From: Limosilactobacillus antri DSM 16041
GTDB lineage: Bacteria > Bacillota > Bacilli > Lactobacillales > Lactobacillaceae
Direction: 5' to 3'
DNA length: 64,000 nt
Assembly (NCBI RefSeq): GCF_000160835.1
Contig: NZ_GG700733.1
Coordinates: forward strand, 643,459 to 707,458
Shown: positions 1 through 9,102 of the stretch, one piece after another
How the letters are laid out: each line of letters begins with the position of its first letter
Numbering within the stretch: the first letter of the stretch is position 1
Position numbers and translations under genes: made by a program
Notes under the pieces: model-generated
Seen by the model: only the letters and a program-made list of their open reading frames with translations
The model's database searches: none
Told to the model about the DNA's origin: nothing

Positions 1-1
1 T

Positions 2-2032
2 AAAACACGCCAAACTGTAACTAAGATATCTTACAACACATTATTGCAACAATTACGTACAAGTAAGGCTTTGGCGACTGATAAAGAAGTTCTAACACAT
101 GTTACTAAGGATAATTTTCTTGCTTACTTTTCATTAAACGGATCAGCCACTTATGATCAAAATACTGGTATTGTGACTATTACACCAGATGAATATAATA
201 AAGTTGGAAATTTCTCTCTCAAGAGTAAAATTGATATGAATACTAGTTTTACTTTAACTGGTAAGGTTAATTTAGGATCCAATCCTAATGGAGCTGACGG
301 TATTGGCTTTGCTTTTCATAACGGTAATACCACAGATATTGGTAATGCTGGTGGCAACTTGGGTATTGGTGGCTTGCAAAATGCTCTGGGATTCAAGCTT
401 GATACATGGTCAAATGGTTATCAAGCTCCACAGTCTGATAAAGATGGTAGCCAAATCGATTCAACTAACTCTAATGATTTTGGTTGGAATGGGGATTCTA
501 TGAATGCTCCATATGGCACATTGGTTGATACTGAAAATGAAGAAGTTGCTACTAAGGATGGAATAAAAGTTCAAAGATGGTGGGCTAAAGATGTTGATGG
601 AACTTCCCAAGCGTTAAGTAAGTCTGACGTAAACGGCCAATTTCATGATTTTACAGTTGATTATGATGGAGATACAAAAACATTAACAATCAAGTATACC
701 CAAACAAGCGGTAAGATATTAACTTGGACTACGACTGTCTCGAATTCTAATCAAGCAATGGCAATGATTGTCAGTGCATCAACTGGTGGTGCTAAGAATT
801 TACAGCAATTTGAAATAATGAGTTTTGATTTTAAGCAAGCAGCGACAGTTAATGTTAAGTATGTTGATACAAAAGGTAATCAAATTGCTCAAGGTGAGGT
901 TACTTATCCAAATGGCGCTAATGTTAATGGTACTTATACTACAGGACAATTAGAAATTCCCAATTATAAGTTTGTAAGAATGGATGATGGTACTGCCACT
1001 GGAGCAAAAAGTTTGCCAGCGACGGGTACTCTAACAAAAGCTGGAGATAATGGGACGGTTATTTATGTCTATGCACCAGCGTACACACAAACAAGCAAAA
1101 CAGTTAGTGAAACCATTAAGTATATTGACCAAGATGGTAAAGAAGTAGCAATAGGATATACGGCAGATCCAATTACATTTGTGTCAGTAACTAATCCAGT
1201 TGATAACACAACAACAACGTATTACTCAACTAAAGCAAAGACTGCAACGTTGGATGATAATGGTGTGCCAACAGAAGCTGGATGGACAAAAGGAGACAGT
1301 ACCGATTTCGCAGATGTAGTTAATCCAGAAGTTGATGGCTATAAGGTAATCAGTAATGATGCCCCAAACTCTGATTTGACAAGCGTTGCAGTTCAAACTG
1401 TCTACACTAATTCTAGCGATCTTGACTTCACGGTGGTTTATGCCAAGAATGCGCCAACTATTACAACTGAAAGCAAGACGATTAATGAAACTATCCATTA
1501 CGTCTACAAAGATGGTACGACAGCTCATGATGATTATGTGGCCAAGCCGGTTGAATTTACGCGTCAAGTTTCAACTGATGCGGTGACAGGTGAAAAGACC
1601 TATGGGTCTTGGTCAGCTGATCAAAGCTTTGCGGCAGTGACTAGCCCAGTTATTAAGGGTTATACGCCAGATCAAGCTGAAATTGGGGCACAAACTGTGA
1701 GTGGTGACTCCAGTGATCTTGATTTCACGGTGGTTTATACCAAGGATGCGCCAACAAAACCAGTTAATCCAATTCAACCAACGACGCCAGCAAAACCAGT
1801 TAACCCAAGTCAACCAGCGACGCCAGCAAAACCAGTTAACCCAAGTCAACCAGCGACGCCAACAAAGCCGGTTCAGGCTGGTCAAGCAGCGGCTACTAAT
1901 TTTGTGGATCAACGGTTGCCTCAAACTGGTGAAACTGATCAACAACACATGACGCTGAGTGGCTTATTACTATTAGCCATGAGTAGTTTGTTAGGGCTCT
2001 TTGGAATGACTAAGCGGCAGCGCAAAGAATAG
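2..2032 (+). CDS. LPXTG-anchored lectin-like adhesin (5' end outside window)
   Basis: Cell-wall-anchored surface protein, probably binding glycans or mucus. The frame is open to the window edge, so the signal peptide and true start lie upstream; the first possible in-window start is TTG at 44. Counting from there, residues ~25-270 look like a bacterial L-type lectin domain (GADGIGFAFHNGN). A MucBP-like module (VNVKYVDTKGNQIAQGEV) follows at ~268-345, then two Mub B2-like repeats starting KTVSETIKYIDQDGKEV and KTINETIHYVYKDG. Next is a proline-rich stalk of 12-residue repeats, the sortase motif LPQTGE, a hydrophobic helix and a basic RQRKE tail. The anchor order is canonical for sortase A substrates. 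The lectin call is by motif resemblance; the anchoring call is firm. Confidence 0.85.
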   Translation, partial: KTRQTVTKISYNTLLQQLRTSKALATDKEVLTHVTKDNFLAYFSLNGSATYDQNTGIVTITPDEYNKVGNFSLKSKIDMNTSFTLTGKVNLGSNPNGADGIGFAFHNGNTTDIGNAGGNLGIGGLQNALGFKLDTWSNGYQAPQSDKDGSQIDSTNSNDFGWNGDSMNAPYGTLVDTENEEVATKDGIKVQRWWAKDVDGTSQALSKSDVNGQFHDFTVDYDGDTKTLTIKYTQTSGKILTWTTTVSNSNQAMAMIVSASTGGAKNLQQFEIMSFDFKQAATVNVKYVDTKGNQIAQGEVTYPNGANVNGTYTTGQLEIPNYKFVRMDDGTATGAKSLPATGTLTKAGDNGTVIYVYAPAYTQTSKTVSETIKYIDQDGKEVAIGYTADPITFVSVTNPVDNTTTTYYSTKAKTATLDDNGVPTEAGWTKGDSTDFADVVNPEVDGYKVISNDAPNSDLTSVAVQTVYTNSSDLDFTVVYAKNAPTITTESKTINETIHYVYKDGTTAHDDYVAKPVEFTRQVSTDAVTGEKTYGSWSADQSFAAVTSPVIKGYTPDQAEIGAQTVSGDSSDLDFTVVYTKDAPTKPVNPIQPTTPAKPVNPSQPATPAKPVNPSQPATPTKPVQAGQAAATNFVDQRLPQTGETDQQHMTLSGLLLLAMSSLLGLFGMTKRQRKE
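1750..1857 (+). repeat. Three 36-bp tandem repeats coding the Pro-rich stalk
   Basis: Three consecutive 36-bp units encode the 12-residue motif PAKPVNPSQPAT. The first copy is slightly diverged (PTKPVNPIQPTT). The unit length is a multiple of three, so copy-number change would lengthen or shorten the wall-spanning stalk without breaking the frame. Confidence 0.8.
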
Positions 2033-2043
2033 GATGATATTAT

Positions 2044-2339
2044 ATGCTAAATCATCGGCAAACTAAGATCCTGTTTGAGAGCTTAGCAACCCTACAGGCT
2101 ATTCAGAAACAAGCATACCAGATGTTAATGCAAGGGCTGACCACAACTGGTTTCTCAATGCGTGAGTGGGAAAATTAATCTATCTGGAACAACACGGACA
2201 AGCCACTGCTAGTGAATTAGCTGATGCGTTCATGGTTACGCGCACACTAATTTCCAGAAACACTTGGCGACTGATTCAAGATAATTTAATTCAATCTGCC
2301 AAAATTAATAAACTAAAAAACAGCACCCAGCCAAAATAG
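2044..2339 (+). pseudogene. Broken MarR-type regulator
   Basis: An ATG at 2044 opens a 44-codon frame ending at TAA 2176-2178 (MLNHRQTKILFESLATLQ...). In another frame the reading continues as a winged-helix-like stretch, LIYLEQHGQATASELADAFM followed by VTRTLISRNTWRLIQDNLIQ, up to TAG 2337-2339. Together the pieces resemble a MarR-family helix-turn-helix domain split by a frameshift and lacking the usual C-terminal half. It lies 11 bp after the adhesin stop, so it may once have been its regulator. It sits exactly at the edge of the phage-like element, but no remainder was found at the other edge. Confidence 0.55.
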
Positions 2340-2347
2340 CTGAGTGC
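2315..2347 (-). terminator. Rho-independent terminator of the recombinase operon
   Basis: On the minus strand the arm GCACTCAGC (2347-2339) pairs with GCTGGGTGC (2331-2323), with one G-T wobble, and is followed by a T run (2320-2315). It lies 16 bp beyond the stop of the second recombinase and overlaps the end of the MarR remnant. Confidence 0.8.
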
Positions 2348-2362
2348 CGTACACCATAAATT

Positions 2363-3940
2363 TCACATATTAACTCTAATTACTTCACCATCTTTGAACG
2401 TGAATTCCATGTAGCGTTGGAAGATGGTGATTTTTTCTACTAAACGACGAACCAATTGTTCATCAAAGTCAACTAAGCCATACTTGTGCAATTCGACTAA
2501 TTTGTTGATTTCATCAAGGTTGTGTAGTTTGGCTTGTTGATCAGTTTCACGACTTTGGACTTTTTCTTTTTGCTTCCGCAGGTCCATGATTTGCTGGGTT
2601 AGTGCGTCGCAGTCTTGATGCTGGTTAGCAGCTTGAATTAATTTCATCTGCACTTCTTCTAGTTGCTTATCGAGCTGGTCAAGTGTTGGTCCTTTGGAGC
2701 TTTTGATGACTTTCATGATGTTTGCTTTTATCTGTTTACTGGCTAACTCGTGGCCTTCGATTAACTGATTGAAAGCTTCAACAGTGGCTTCTTTTAGAAG
2801 GGGTTCTTTAACATTACGAATCATGCAGCGGCGACCAATTTTACTTCTCCTTATCCGACTGGCGCAGCGCCAGACTGCTACTTTTTCTGGTCGATACCAC
2901 ATGTTCCGTTGGAGAATATCACCGCATTTACCACAGAATAATTTTTGAGAGAAGCAATATTTGCCGTTCAGACGTCTATGCTTACCGTTTTTAGTGGTGA
3001 TTCCGTTACGTCGTTGTTTAATGATCTGCTGTACTTGCATGAAAACAGACTTGGGAATAATCGCCGGGTGATCATTCTCCACGTAGTATTGTGGCATGAT
3101 GCCTTCATTCTTCACCCGTTTTTTATTAAGAAAATCAACGGTGTAAGTCTTCTGTAAAAGGGCATCACCCATGTATTTTTCATTCTTTAGGATTTTGGCC
3201 ACGCTGCTAGAGCGCCAATTTTTTGTTTTGCCACCGGTCAAGATACCATCAGCTTTGAGCGAATCGGCGATTTGTTTCATAGTCATTCCGTTTAGGTAGC
3301 TATAGAAGATCCGTTTAATGACCTTGGCTTCCTCTGGTTCAATTACTAGATTTCCCTGAGCATCTTTGGTGTAACCGAGGAAGTGATTATGATTGACAAA
3401 CACTTTACCTTGTTGGTAACGGTATTGAATCCCCATTTTGACGTTTTGCGATAAGGATTCACTTTCTTGTTGAGCAAGGGAAGCCATGATGGTAATCAGA
3501 ACTTCACCTTTGGCATCCATGGTATTGATATTTTCTTTTTCAAAGAAGATTGCAACATTGATGGCTTTTAAGTCTCTGATATACTTCAGGCAATCAATAG
3601 TATTTCGAGCAAATCGGCTAATTGACTTGGTGACAATTAAGTCTATTTTACCGGCTTTACAGGCTGCAATCATTTTATTGAATTGTTCCCGTTTCTTGGT
3701 GTTGGTTCCGGAGATTCCATCATCAGCATAGATACCTGCAAATTCCCAGGTGGGTTCCTTTTGAATTAGCTCTTTGTAGTGAGCTACCTGAGTTTCGTAG
3801 GAGCTAGCCTGCTCATCATAGTCGGTTGAAACACGGCAATAAGCAGCTACCCGGAGCTTTTCAAAAGGTTGCGGACTACGTTGATGATGGACACTGTTTC
3901 CTTTTTGCTGATGGGCAGGAATAATGCGTACTTTACCCAA
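2363..3940 (-). CDS. Large serine recombinase 2
   Basis: Site-specific DNA recombinase of the large serine family (525 aa), expected to integrate or excise the element. The N-terminal resolvase domain has the catalytic-serine motif VAAYCRVSTD (~residues 30-40), YADDGISGTNTKKREQFNKM and VTKSISRFARNT. The central recombinase domain (~175-300) includes GYTKDAQGNLVIEPEEAKVI. A zinc-ribbon-like segment follows (FCGKCGD ... WRCASRIRRSKIGRRC) and then a coiled coil at ~400-470. It starts with TTG at 3940, overlapping the stop of the upstream recombinase by 8 nt, so the two are translationally coupled. The domains look intact; which of the pair is the integrase cannot be told from sequence alone. Confidence 0.9.
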   Translation of the reverse strand: MGKVRIIPAHQQKGNSVHHQRSPQPFEKLRVAAYCRVSTDYDEQASSYETQVAHYKELIQKEPTWEFAGIYADDGISGTNTKKREQFNKMIAACKAGKIDLIVTKSISRFARNTIDCLKYIRDLKAINVAIFFEKENINTMDAKGEVLITIMASLAQQESESLSQNVKMGIQYRYQQGKVFVNHNHFLGYTKDAQGNLVIEPEEAKVIKRIFYSYLNGMTMKQIADSLKADGILTGGKTKNWRSSSVAKILKNEKYMGDALLQKTYTVDFLNKKRVKNEGIMPQYYVENDHPAIIPKSVFMQVQQIIKQRRNGITTKNGKHRRLNGKYCFSQKLFCGKCGDILQRNMWYRPEKVAVWRCASRIRRSKIGRRCMIRNVKEPLLKEATVEAFNQLIEGHELASKQIKANIMKVIKSSKGPTLDQLDKQLEEVQMKLIQAANQHQDCDALTQQIMDLRKQKEKVQSRETDQQAKLHNLDEINKLVELHKYGLVDFDEQLVRRLVEKITIFQRYMEFTFKDGEVIRVNM

Positions 3941-5591
3941 TTAAATCACCTTCACTTTCGATAATGCTGTATAAATATTCGGCTTGCTTGATGGGCTCGT
4001 TGAAACGCTGCCTGATGATATTGCGATAGAAGTGGTTGTTAATAGTGACAGCCTTGGTTAACTTCTCTGTTAACTTCAGCCCGCATTTTAGCTTAAAAAC
4101 TACGATTGAACTATGTACTACAATCTGTTGAACAAAATCCTGAAACGGAGTTTTATCAAATCCTGATAGTTCTTGATCTTGTTGGCACCAATGTAGTAAG
4201 GATCGTACATCTTCAAAACTGTTAGCCGAATCAGTATTTCTACTGTGGAGCTCCTTGGCCTTTTCACGGCACTGGTAGGTATCCTGTTCGAGCTGAGCCG
4301 TTTGGTTTACGTAGATAGACTTATCTATCAGTCCTGATTGCATCAGTTCGGTTAACGTTTCAGCTTTATGGTTATTTGCTTTGATCCGTTCGGTTAAAGA
4401 ATTTAGTCGACCGTGGGTGTCACTGTTAACCTGCACTTGCAAGTTTTCTAACAGTGGTTGTAATAAGAACTTCCTGCTGTAAACGAGTTTATTCATCATA
4501 TTACAGAAAGCCACTTCTAGACTTGCTTCGGGAACTGCCTTAATTGGGCATTGTTTAGCCGATTTTAGATGCCTTTGACAAGCCCAGCAGATTTTATTTG
4601 GGCGTGTTTGCCGTTTAAAAGTAGTTCCACAATTACCACAGATGATTTTTCCAGAAAATAGGTAGTGATGTTGATACTTATGGCTATCAGTTTCGATATG
4701 GCGTTTTTGAGCCGCATCTTTAAGCAAAGCTTGAATCCGGTTAAAAGTTTCGTGGTTAACCAAACTAGGATGATGGTCCTCAATTAAGTACTGGGTGAGT
4801 TCACCTTGGTTAAAATGACGGTGATATTGATCATCACGATAAGTCTTTTGACAGAGCATATCACCGGTGTAATTAATGTTTCGTAAGATGTTAATCACGG
4901 TGTTACTTCGCCATTGTCCACCACGCTTTGTTGGTATGTGTTTATGACTCAATCCTTTAGCAATTTGACTAGCTGACATTCCCTTTGAAAATTGTTGAAA
5001 GATTTCTCGCACAATCCTGGCTTCAGCCCGATTGATGACTAAGTTGCCATCTTCAATTGAATATCCGTAGGGGGCTGAAGATACTCGAAATTTGCCACTA
5101 GCGAAACGTTGCCTAATTGCCCAGCGTAAATTTCCTGCAGTGGAATGAGATTCATCCTGAGCGATACTGCTGAGAATCGATAGAAATAATTCGCTAGCCA
5201 TTGCTCCAGTATTAATGTGTTCCTTTTCAAAGATAATTGGAATGTTCAACTGCTGCAGTTCTCGAACTATTTGTAAACAGTCGGTAGTATTCCGTGATAA
5301 GCGGCTGACTGACTTTGTAACCACGAGGTCAATTCGGTGATTATGACAGTCTGCCAGTAGTTCTTTTAAAGCATCACGCTTCGTTAGTTGGGTGCCTGAG
5401 ATTCCTTCATCGTAATAGACCTTAGCTAATTGCCAGTCTGAATGATTACTGATGTATTCTTGGTAATGAATACGTTGATTTTCAAGACTTTCCAACTGTT
5501 CAATGTTGTCCGTTGAAACCCGACAGTAGGCTGCCACCCGGAGTTGTTTAACATCACGTTGGTAGCTTTGAATTTTAGTAATGGTCGACAT
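3933..5591 (-). CDS. Large serine recombinase 1
   Basis: Second large serine recombinase (552 aa), first of the tandem pair. The resolvase domain contains RVAAYCRVSTDN with the nucleophilic serine, YYDEGISGTQLTKRDALKEL and VTKSVSRLSRNTTDCLQ. The recombinase domain contains GYSIEDGNLVINRAEARIVR and RGGQWRSNTVINILRNINY. The zinc ribbon is well formed (ICGNCGTTFKR ... CWACQRHLKSAKQC), followed by a coiled coil. The ATG at 5591 has a strong AAGGAGG site. Two tandem recombinases of this type at the end of a phage operon are seen in several Firmicute prophages; they may act together or on different sites. Confidence 0.9.
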   Translation of the reverse strand: MSTITKIQSYQRDVKQLRVAAYCRVSTDNIEQLESLENQRIHYQEYISNHSDWQLAKVYYDEGISGTQLTKRDALKELLADCHNHRIDLVVTKSVSRLSRNTTDCLQIVRELQQLNIPIIFEKEHINTGAMASELFLSILSSIAQDESHSTAGNLRWAIRQRFASGKFRVSSAPYGYSIEDGNLVINRAEARIVREIFQQFSKGMSASQIAKGLSHKHIPTKRGGQWRSNTVINILRNINYTGDMLCQKTYRDDQYHRHFNQGELTQYLIEDHHPSLVNHETFNRIQALLKDAAQKRHIETDSHKYQHHYLFSGKIICGNCGTTFKRQTRPNKICWACQRHLKSAKQCPIKAVPEASLEVAFCNMMNKLVYSRKFLLQPLLENLQVQVNSDTHGRLNSLTERIKANNHKAETLTELMQSGLIDKSIYVNQTAQLEQDTYQCREKAKELHSRNTDSANSFEDVRSLLHWCQQDQELSGFDKTPFQDFVQQIVVHSSIVVFKLKCGLKLTEKLTKAVTINNHFYRNIIRQRFNEPIKQAEYLYSIIESEGDLIG

Positions 5592-5626
5592 GGTAACCCT
5601 CCTTTCGTCAGTGTGGTATGTTAGCT

Positions 5627-5860
5627 CTAGAACTTTGATGTATCAACGCTTCCGGGCCCCAATAATGACGGAAATGTTTGTTTATTTAAGGTATCAATGT
5701 CTTCAAATTCAGTGGTCGAGATTAACCCCTTGTTGAGCAGACTTTGAATAATCTGTTTGGATTGTTGATAGTGTAAATCGTTCAATAATTGCTCGGAACT
5801 AATATTCTTATTTGTTGTTATTAGTGGTTGATGGGTTACTGGTTGTACTTTCTTTACCAT
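5627..5860 (-). CDS. Small SHOCT-like protein next to the recombinases
   Basis: A 77-aa protein with a predicted helical core, LHYQQSKQIIQSLLNKGLIS followed by TTEFEDI, resembling the short SHOCT-type helical hairpin found in small proteins beside serine recombinases. The ATG at 5860 follows GGAGG at good spacing. It precedes recombinase 1 in the same direction, 35 bp apart, after a terminator that separates it from the lysis genes. A role as a recombinase accessory or directionality factor is an inference from position only. Confidence 0.6.
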   Translation of the reverse strand: MVKKVQPVTHQPLITTNKNISSEQLLNDLHYQQSKQIIQSLLNKGLISTTEFEDIDTLNKQTFPSLLGPGSVDTSKF

Positions 5861-5912
5861 ATTTAATTACCTCCACTGATAAGCCAGAACAAGCAGAAAA
5901 GTAAACCATGGT

Positions 5913-5947
5913 AAAAGAAAAAAGCCTGCAGACCGGAGTCCACAGGC
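5913..5947 (-). terminator. Terminator after the endolysin gene
   Basis: On the minus strand GCCTG and CAGGC (ends of 5924-5947) enclose a GC-rich loop and are followed by a long T run (5923-5913). It closes the late lysis operon and makes the SHOCT-like gene and recombinases a separate unit. Confidence 0.75.
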
Positions 5948-5952
5948 AAAAG

Positions 5953-6831
5953 TTACAATAATTGATTAACTCGTTTTTGAATTTGGGTGGGGTCATAGCC
6001 GGCTTGCTTCAAGCGGTTGATTCGTTCATTACCATTTCCCCAGGATCCTCGGATAACTTCGCGTGCAATTTGGTCAACTGACTTACGGTTCAAGAGACGG
6101 TTAACCTTTTCTTGGACCACCGCATAGTCATAACCAGCAGCGGTTAAGAGCTGTTGACGATCGGTACCATTACCCCATTGACCATTTAAGACTTCAATAG
6201 CTAGCTCATCAGGGTTCTTCCTGGTAACTGGCTGCTTTTTGTTAATGACAGCTGCGTAGTCAATGTAGGCATAATCTAGATCACAGTTGCCATTGACACC
6301 TGGAACAGAACCAGTAGAGGAATGTTGCCAGATTCCGTAATTACCATTGTAGTTACAACACGGACCATATTCAGCCACCCAGACGGCATAGCGTTGAGCG
6401 ACGGAAGGTGAAATGTAATTTTGCAGTGGTGATCGCGAAATATACAGTCCGGCATAGCAACCGTTTTGTTCCAAAACACTACAAAAGCTTTTCACTAAGC
6501 TATCACAGAAGTTACGACCATTGGCAAACTGCCACTTTTCTTCTAAGTCAAAGTAGATTGGAAAATCAAAATGACGATTACCAAGGACGGTTAAACAGGC
6601 CCGGGCTTCATTGGCTGCATCAGCGGGAGAAACGGCATAGGAATACCAGTAGGCACCCACTTGTAAACCAGCTGCTTTGGCTTGGGTATAATGTTCTGCA
6701 AAGTAACGGTCTTCTTGGCTTGCTGACCGACCATAACCAGCTCGGATTAGAACGAATTTAACACCACTTGCTTTGACTGCATTGAAATCCACATGGCCTT
6801 GCCATTCAGAAACATCAATTCCAGAAATCAT
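5953..6831 (-). CDS. Phage endolysin, GH25 muramidase with two Cpl-7 repeats
   Basis: Peptidoglycan hydrolase of 292 aa. Residues 1-190 form a glycoside hydrolase family 25 domain: GIDVSEWQGHVDF at the start with the N-terminal Asp, IRAGYG, FPIYFDLEEK with the catalytic acidic residues, and IWQHSSTG near the end. Two CW_7 (Cpl-7) wall-binding repeats follow, DELAIEVLNGQWGNGTDRQQ and VDQIAREVIRGSWGNGNERI. There is no signal peptide, consistent with export through the holin encoded just upstream (4-nt ATGA overlap). All expected features are present. Confidence 0.93.
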   Translation of the reverse strand: MISGIDVSEWQGHVDFNAVKASGVKFVLIRAGYGRSASQEDRYFAEHYTQAKAAGLQVGAYWYSYAVSPADAANEARACLTVLGNRHFDFPIYFDLEEKWQFANGRNFCDSLVKSFCSVLEQNGCYAGLYISRSPLQNYISPSVAQRYAVWVAEYGPCCNYNGNYGIWQHSSTGSVPGVNGNCDLDYAYIDYAAVINKKQPVTRKNPDELAIEVLNGQWGNGTDRQQLLTAAGYDYAVVQEKVNRLLNRKSVDQIAREVIRGSWGNGNERINRLKQAGYDPTQIQKRVNQLL

Positions 6832-7241
6832 TGATGATCACCATCCTTATCATGTAATTGTTGGAGGACACTCTTTAACTTATCGGGCACAGGTAGACCT
6901 AAGCGACTGGTATTTTCTAGTAATGAAATGCCCTCATTAGAGATATAGAAGAAAATTGTAGCAGTACGGATCGCTGAACCATTCTTTAATAGGTAAATAT
7001 CAAGGCAATGTGCAATACCGACCAATAATAGAATTAGCACTTTGCGCGTAAGCCCACGAAAGCCAATTTCACTGGAGAGTTTATGTTCGTTAATGGCACA
7101 AAGTACTCCGGTGATATAGTCCACTACCATGAAAATGAGTAGAACATATAGAAAACCATCCAGTCCGCCTAAGAACCAGCCGAGGAAAGCCCCAATTGCA
7201 CCAAAGCATGAATTAATTACTGTTAAACTAGTTGTCTTCAT
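6828..7241 (-). CDS. Phage holin (phi-LC3 / toxin-secretion type)
   Basis: Small membrane protein that would form the lysis pore. From ATG 7241 the product is about 137 aa with several hydrophobic segments (AIGAFLGWFLGGLDGFLYVL, then VVDYITGVLCAINEHKLSSE, then KVLILLLVGIAHCLDIYLL) and a charged C-terminus HDKDGDHQ. VVDYITGVL is typical of the phage_holin_4 family. A longer frame reaches 7376, but the shorter start has GAGGAG upstream and fits family length. Its 5' end overlaps the head-closure gene by 14 nt and its 3' end overlaps the endolysin, so it is tightly coupled to both. Confidence 0.85.
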   Translation of the reverse strand: MKTTSLTVINSCFGAIGAFLGWFLGGLDGFLYVLLIFMVVDYITGVLCAINEHKLSSEIGFRGLTRKVLILLLVGIAHCLDIYLLKNGSAIRTATIFFYISNEGISLLENTSRLGLPVPDKLKSVLQQLHDKDGDHQ

Positions 7242-7611
7242 TCGGATCATCAACTCCTCTCGAATATTCAGCCTTAATTTCCAGATACTCATGGTTGTAC
7301 TTAACGTCATCAATAAAGCCAATATTGTAGCCACGACCTTCAAACCAAATGTTGGTTTCTTCGTCAACATCATCACGGTATCGGATGATGAATGACAGTT
7401 GTTTTTCCAATTTCACCGTGACCGCTGTGTAGTATTCCTGACCGTGTAGGGCAGAAACTTTTGCCCACACATCGCCTAAGCGAACATCCTTGTACATCGA
7501 CATTCCGGTATTAGGATTTTCGCCGACATATTTCTTTTTCATCAGCGTAATGCGGCGATCTAGTTCACCAATATCAGCAATCTTACTGACCCGTTTATTT
7601 TGCTGTTGCAT
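7228..7611 (-). CDS. Head-tail adaptor / head closure protein
   Basis: A 127-aa protein of the phage head-tail joining family (SPP1 gp16-like). IGELDRRITLMKKKY near the N-terminus and DVWAKVSALHGQEYYTA are characteristic: an N-terminal beta strand, then the WAKV..L.G.E motif. It closes the filled capsid beneath the connector. It follows the connector gene with a one-base overlap. In an ordinary siphophage the next genes would be HK97-gp10, tail terminator, tail tube and tape measure; here the next gene is the holin. Confidence 0.88.
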   Translation of the reverse strand: MQQQNKRVSKIADIGELDRRITLMKKKYVGENPNTGMSMYKDVRLGDVWAKVSALHGQEYYTAVTVKLEKQLSFIIRYRDDVDEETNIWFEGRGYNIGFIDDVKYNHEYLEIKAEYSRGVDDPNEDN

Positions 7612-7889
7612 TAAAATTCCTCCTTCCGGTAAGGGGACAAGATAGCCCGAAGAAACTTGATCATGGCATCAAAATCAGCCGTTTCCCGATATTCGTAAAG
7701 GTAAGCTACGGTATAGAGAATCGCGGTATGAATATCATCAGGGAGAGAATCAAATGCTGATAGAGGCTGACGAAGGACATTTTCGACGGTAGCAGTCGCC
7801 GATCCAATCAACTTTGTGATGAGGTCATCTTCAACAGTGTTATCAACTCTTAGGTAGGCTTTTGCTTCGGCCAAAGTAATAGCAGCCAC
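7611..7889 (-). CDS. Head-tail connector (gp6-like)
   Basis: A 92-aa protein of the phage head-tail connector family (HK97 gp6 / SPP1 gp15-like). The start LAEAKAYLRVDNTVEDDLIT is diagnostic: LxEaKxyLRVD, a tandem acidic turn, then a helical hairpin ending AYLYEYRET. It binds beneath the portal ring. It sits between major capsid and head closure as in HK97-type phages. Confidence 0.88.
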   Translation of the reverse strand: MAAITLAEAKAYLRVDNTVEDDLITKLIGSATATVENVLRQPLSAFDSLPDDIHTAILYTVAYLYEYRETADFDAMIKFLRAILSPYRKEEF

Positions 7890-7905
7890 ATTTCATCAGT
7901 CCTTT

Positions 7906-9084
7906 CTACTTAGCAGCCATGGCAAGAGTTTTAATGGCTTCTGGGAGGATGACTTTGCCATCTACTCGTTGCGAGCCCAAGAAACCGACTTGACCAGTTA
8001 CAGCATAAAGTTCATTAAGTCGTTTAAAGGTTCGACCTTGACGATCAGCAATCCAATAGTAATTGAAATCACCAAAGAGCACTGGTTTATTAGATGCGGC
8101 CATGGATGGCATGAACGGACTAGTATAAACTGGGCAATTGAGGATTCGATCTGGTTGGCCAGCTTGAACAGAAGGCTGCCAGATATATTGACCATTGTTA
8201 TCCTTCATTTTGCGAATGGTTTTCACGGTATCATCATTCATTAAGAAAACAGCATTTTGACGGTATGGTGCTCTTAAGGAATAGAAAAGTTCGATCAAAT
8301 CATCAAAAGTCAATGTATCGGCCTTAGCAGCTGTGGATCCCGCAGACGCACCATTAGTGTCGGTTAAGATACCAGTTGGTTGGCCAGTGCCGGTACCCGT
8401 TAGGAAGGCTTGTTCTTCAGCATTACCAAGTCGACGACCAAATTCATCAGATAAATAGGACATCAAGTCGAAGGCGGAGTCATTCAGTAGTTCTTCCGAT
8501 ACCTTGATCAGAGTCCCCAATTTGTGAGCACTGAGGGATACTTGACTAAATTGAGTATTAGATTCTGTGTAGGCTGCTTCTTCCTCGAGCCAAGCAGCTG
8601 TTCCTTCGCTCGCAACAACCGGAATCTTATGTTCACCGCTATTGGTTTGAATGACATGGCTGATGGTTCGCAGGACGTTGGCTTCTTGAAGCTTTTGAAT
8701 CAGTTGATTTTCAAACTCATTTGGCACTAGGAAGCCACCATCTGGATCCGTACCTTCTTTTAGTGCATCAACGACCGCATGACCACGCATCATTTGCCAA
8801 AAGTTCTGCGCATAAGCATCCTGACCCTTTGGTAATTCTCCAGCAGTCGGGGTATTAGTAAGGGCTTTAGTTGTGGGCTGATTGAGTTCTGCTTCAATTT
8901 GGGCTTGCTTATGGAGCCGATCGATTTCCTTACCCAAGTTGACGACGTCTTGTTCCATCTTTTCGTAGGTAGCGTTGTCCTCAGCAGAAAGTACATCAAC
9001 TTCTTTTTGTTTAGTGTCCAGGAAATACTTTGCTTGCTTCCAAATACGGGCACGCTTTTCTTGTAATTCAGTAATCTTGTTCAT
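7906..9084 (-). CDS. Major capsid protein, HK97 family
   Basis: Capsid shell subunit of 392 aa. Residues 1-~95 are a charged coiled coil (LQEKRARIWKQAKYFLDTKQ) matching the scaffolding delta domain removed by the protease. The rest is HK97-fold: DGGFLVPNEFENQLIQKLQE, VIQTNSGEHKIPVVASEGTA, an E-loop region with AAWLEEEAAYTESN, and AEEQAFLTGTGTGQPTGIL. It is preceded by the prohead protease gene, the normal HK97 order. Length and motifs are complete, so it is probably functional. Confidence 0.95.
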   Translation of the reverse strand: MNKITELQEKRARIWKQAKYFLDTKQKEVDVLSAEDNATYEKMEQDVVNLGKEIDRLHKQAQIEAELNQPTTKALTNTPTAGELPKGQDAYAQNFWQMMRGHAVVDALKEGTDPDGGFLVPNEFENQLIQKLQEANVLRTISHVIQTNSGEHKIPVVASEGTAAWLEEEAAYTESNTQFSQVSLSAHKLGTLIKVSEELLNDSAFDLMSYLSDEFGRRLGNAEEQAFLTGTGTGQPTGILTDTNGASAGSTAAKADTLTFDDLIELFYSLRAPYRQNAVFLMNDDTVKTIRKMKDNNGQYIWQPSVQAGQPDRILNCPVYTSPFMPSMAASNKPVLFGDFNYYWIADRQGRTFKRLNELYAVTGQVGFLGSQRVDGKVILPEAIKTLAMAAK

Positions 9085-9102
9085 TGGTAAGTTCCTCCTA
9101 AA

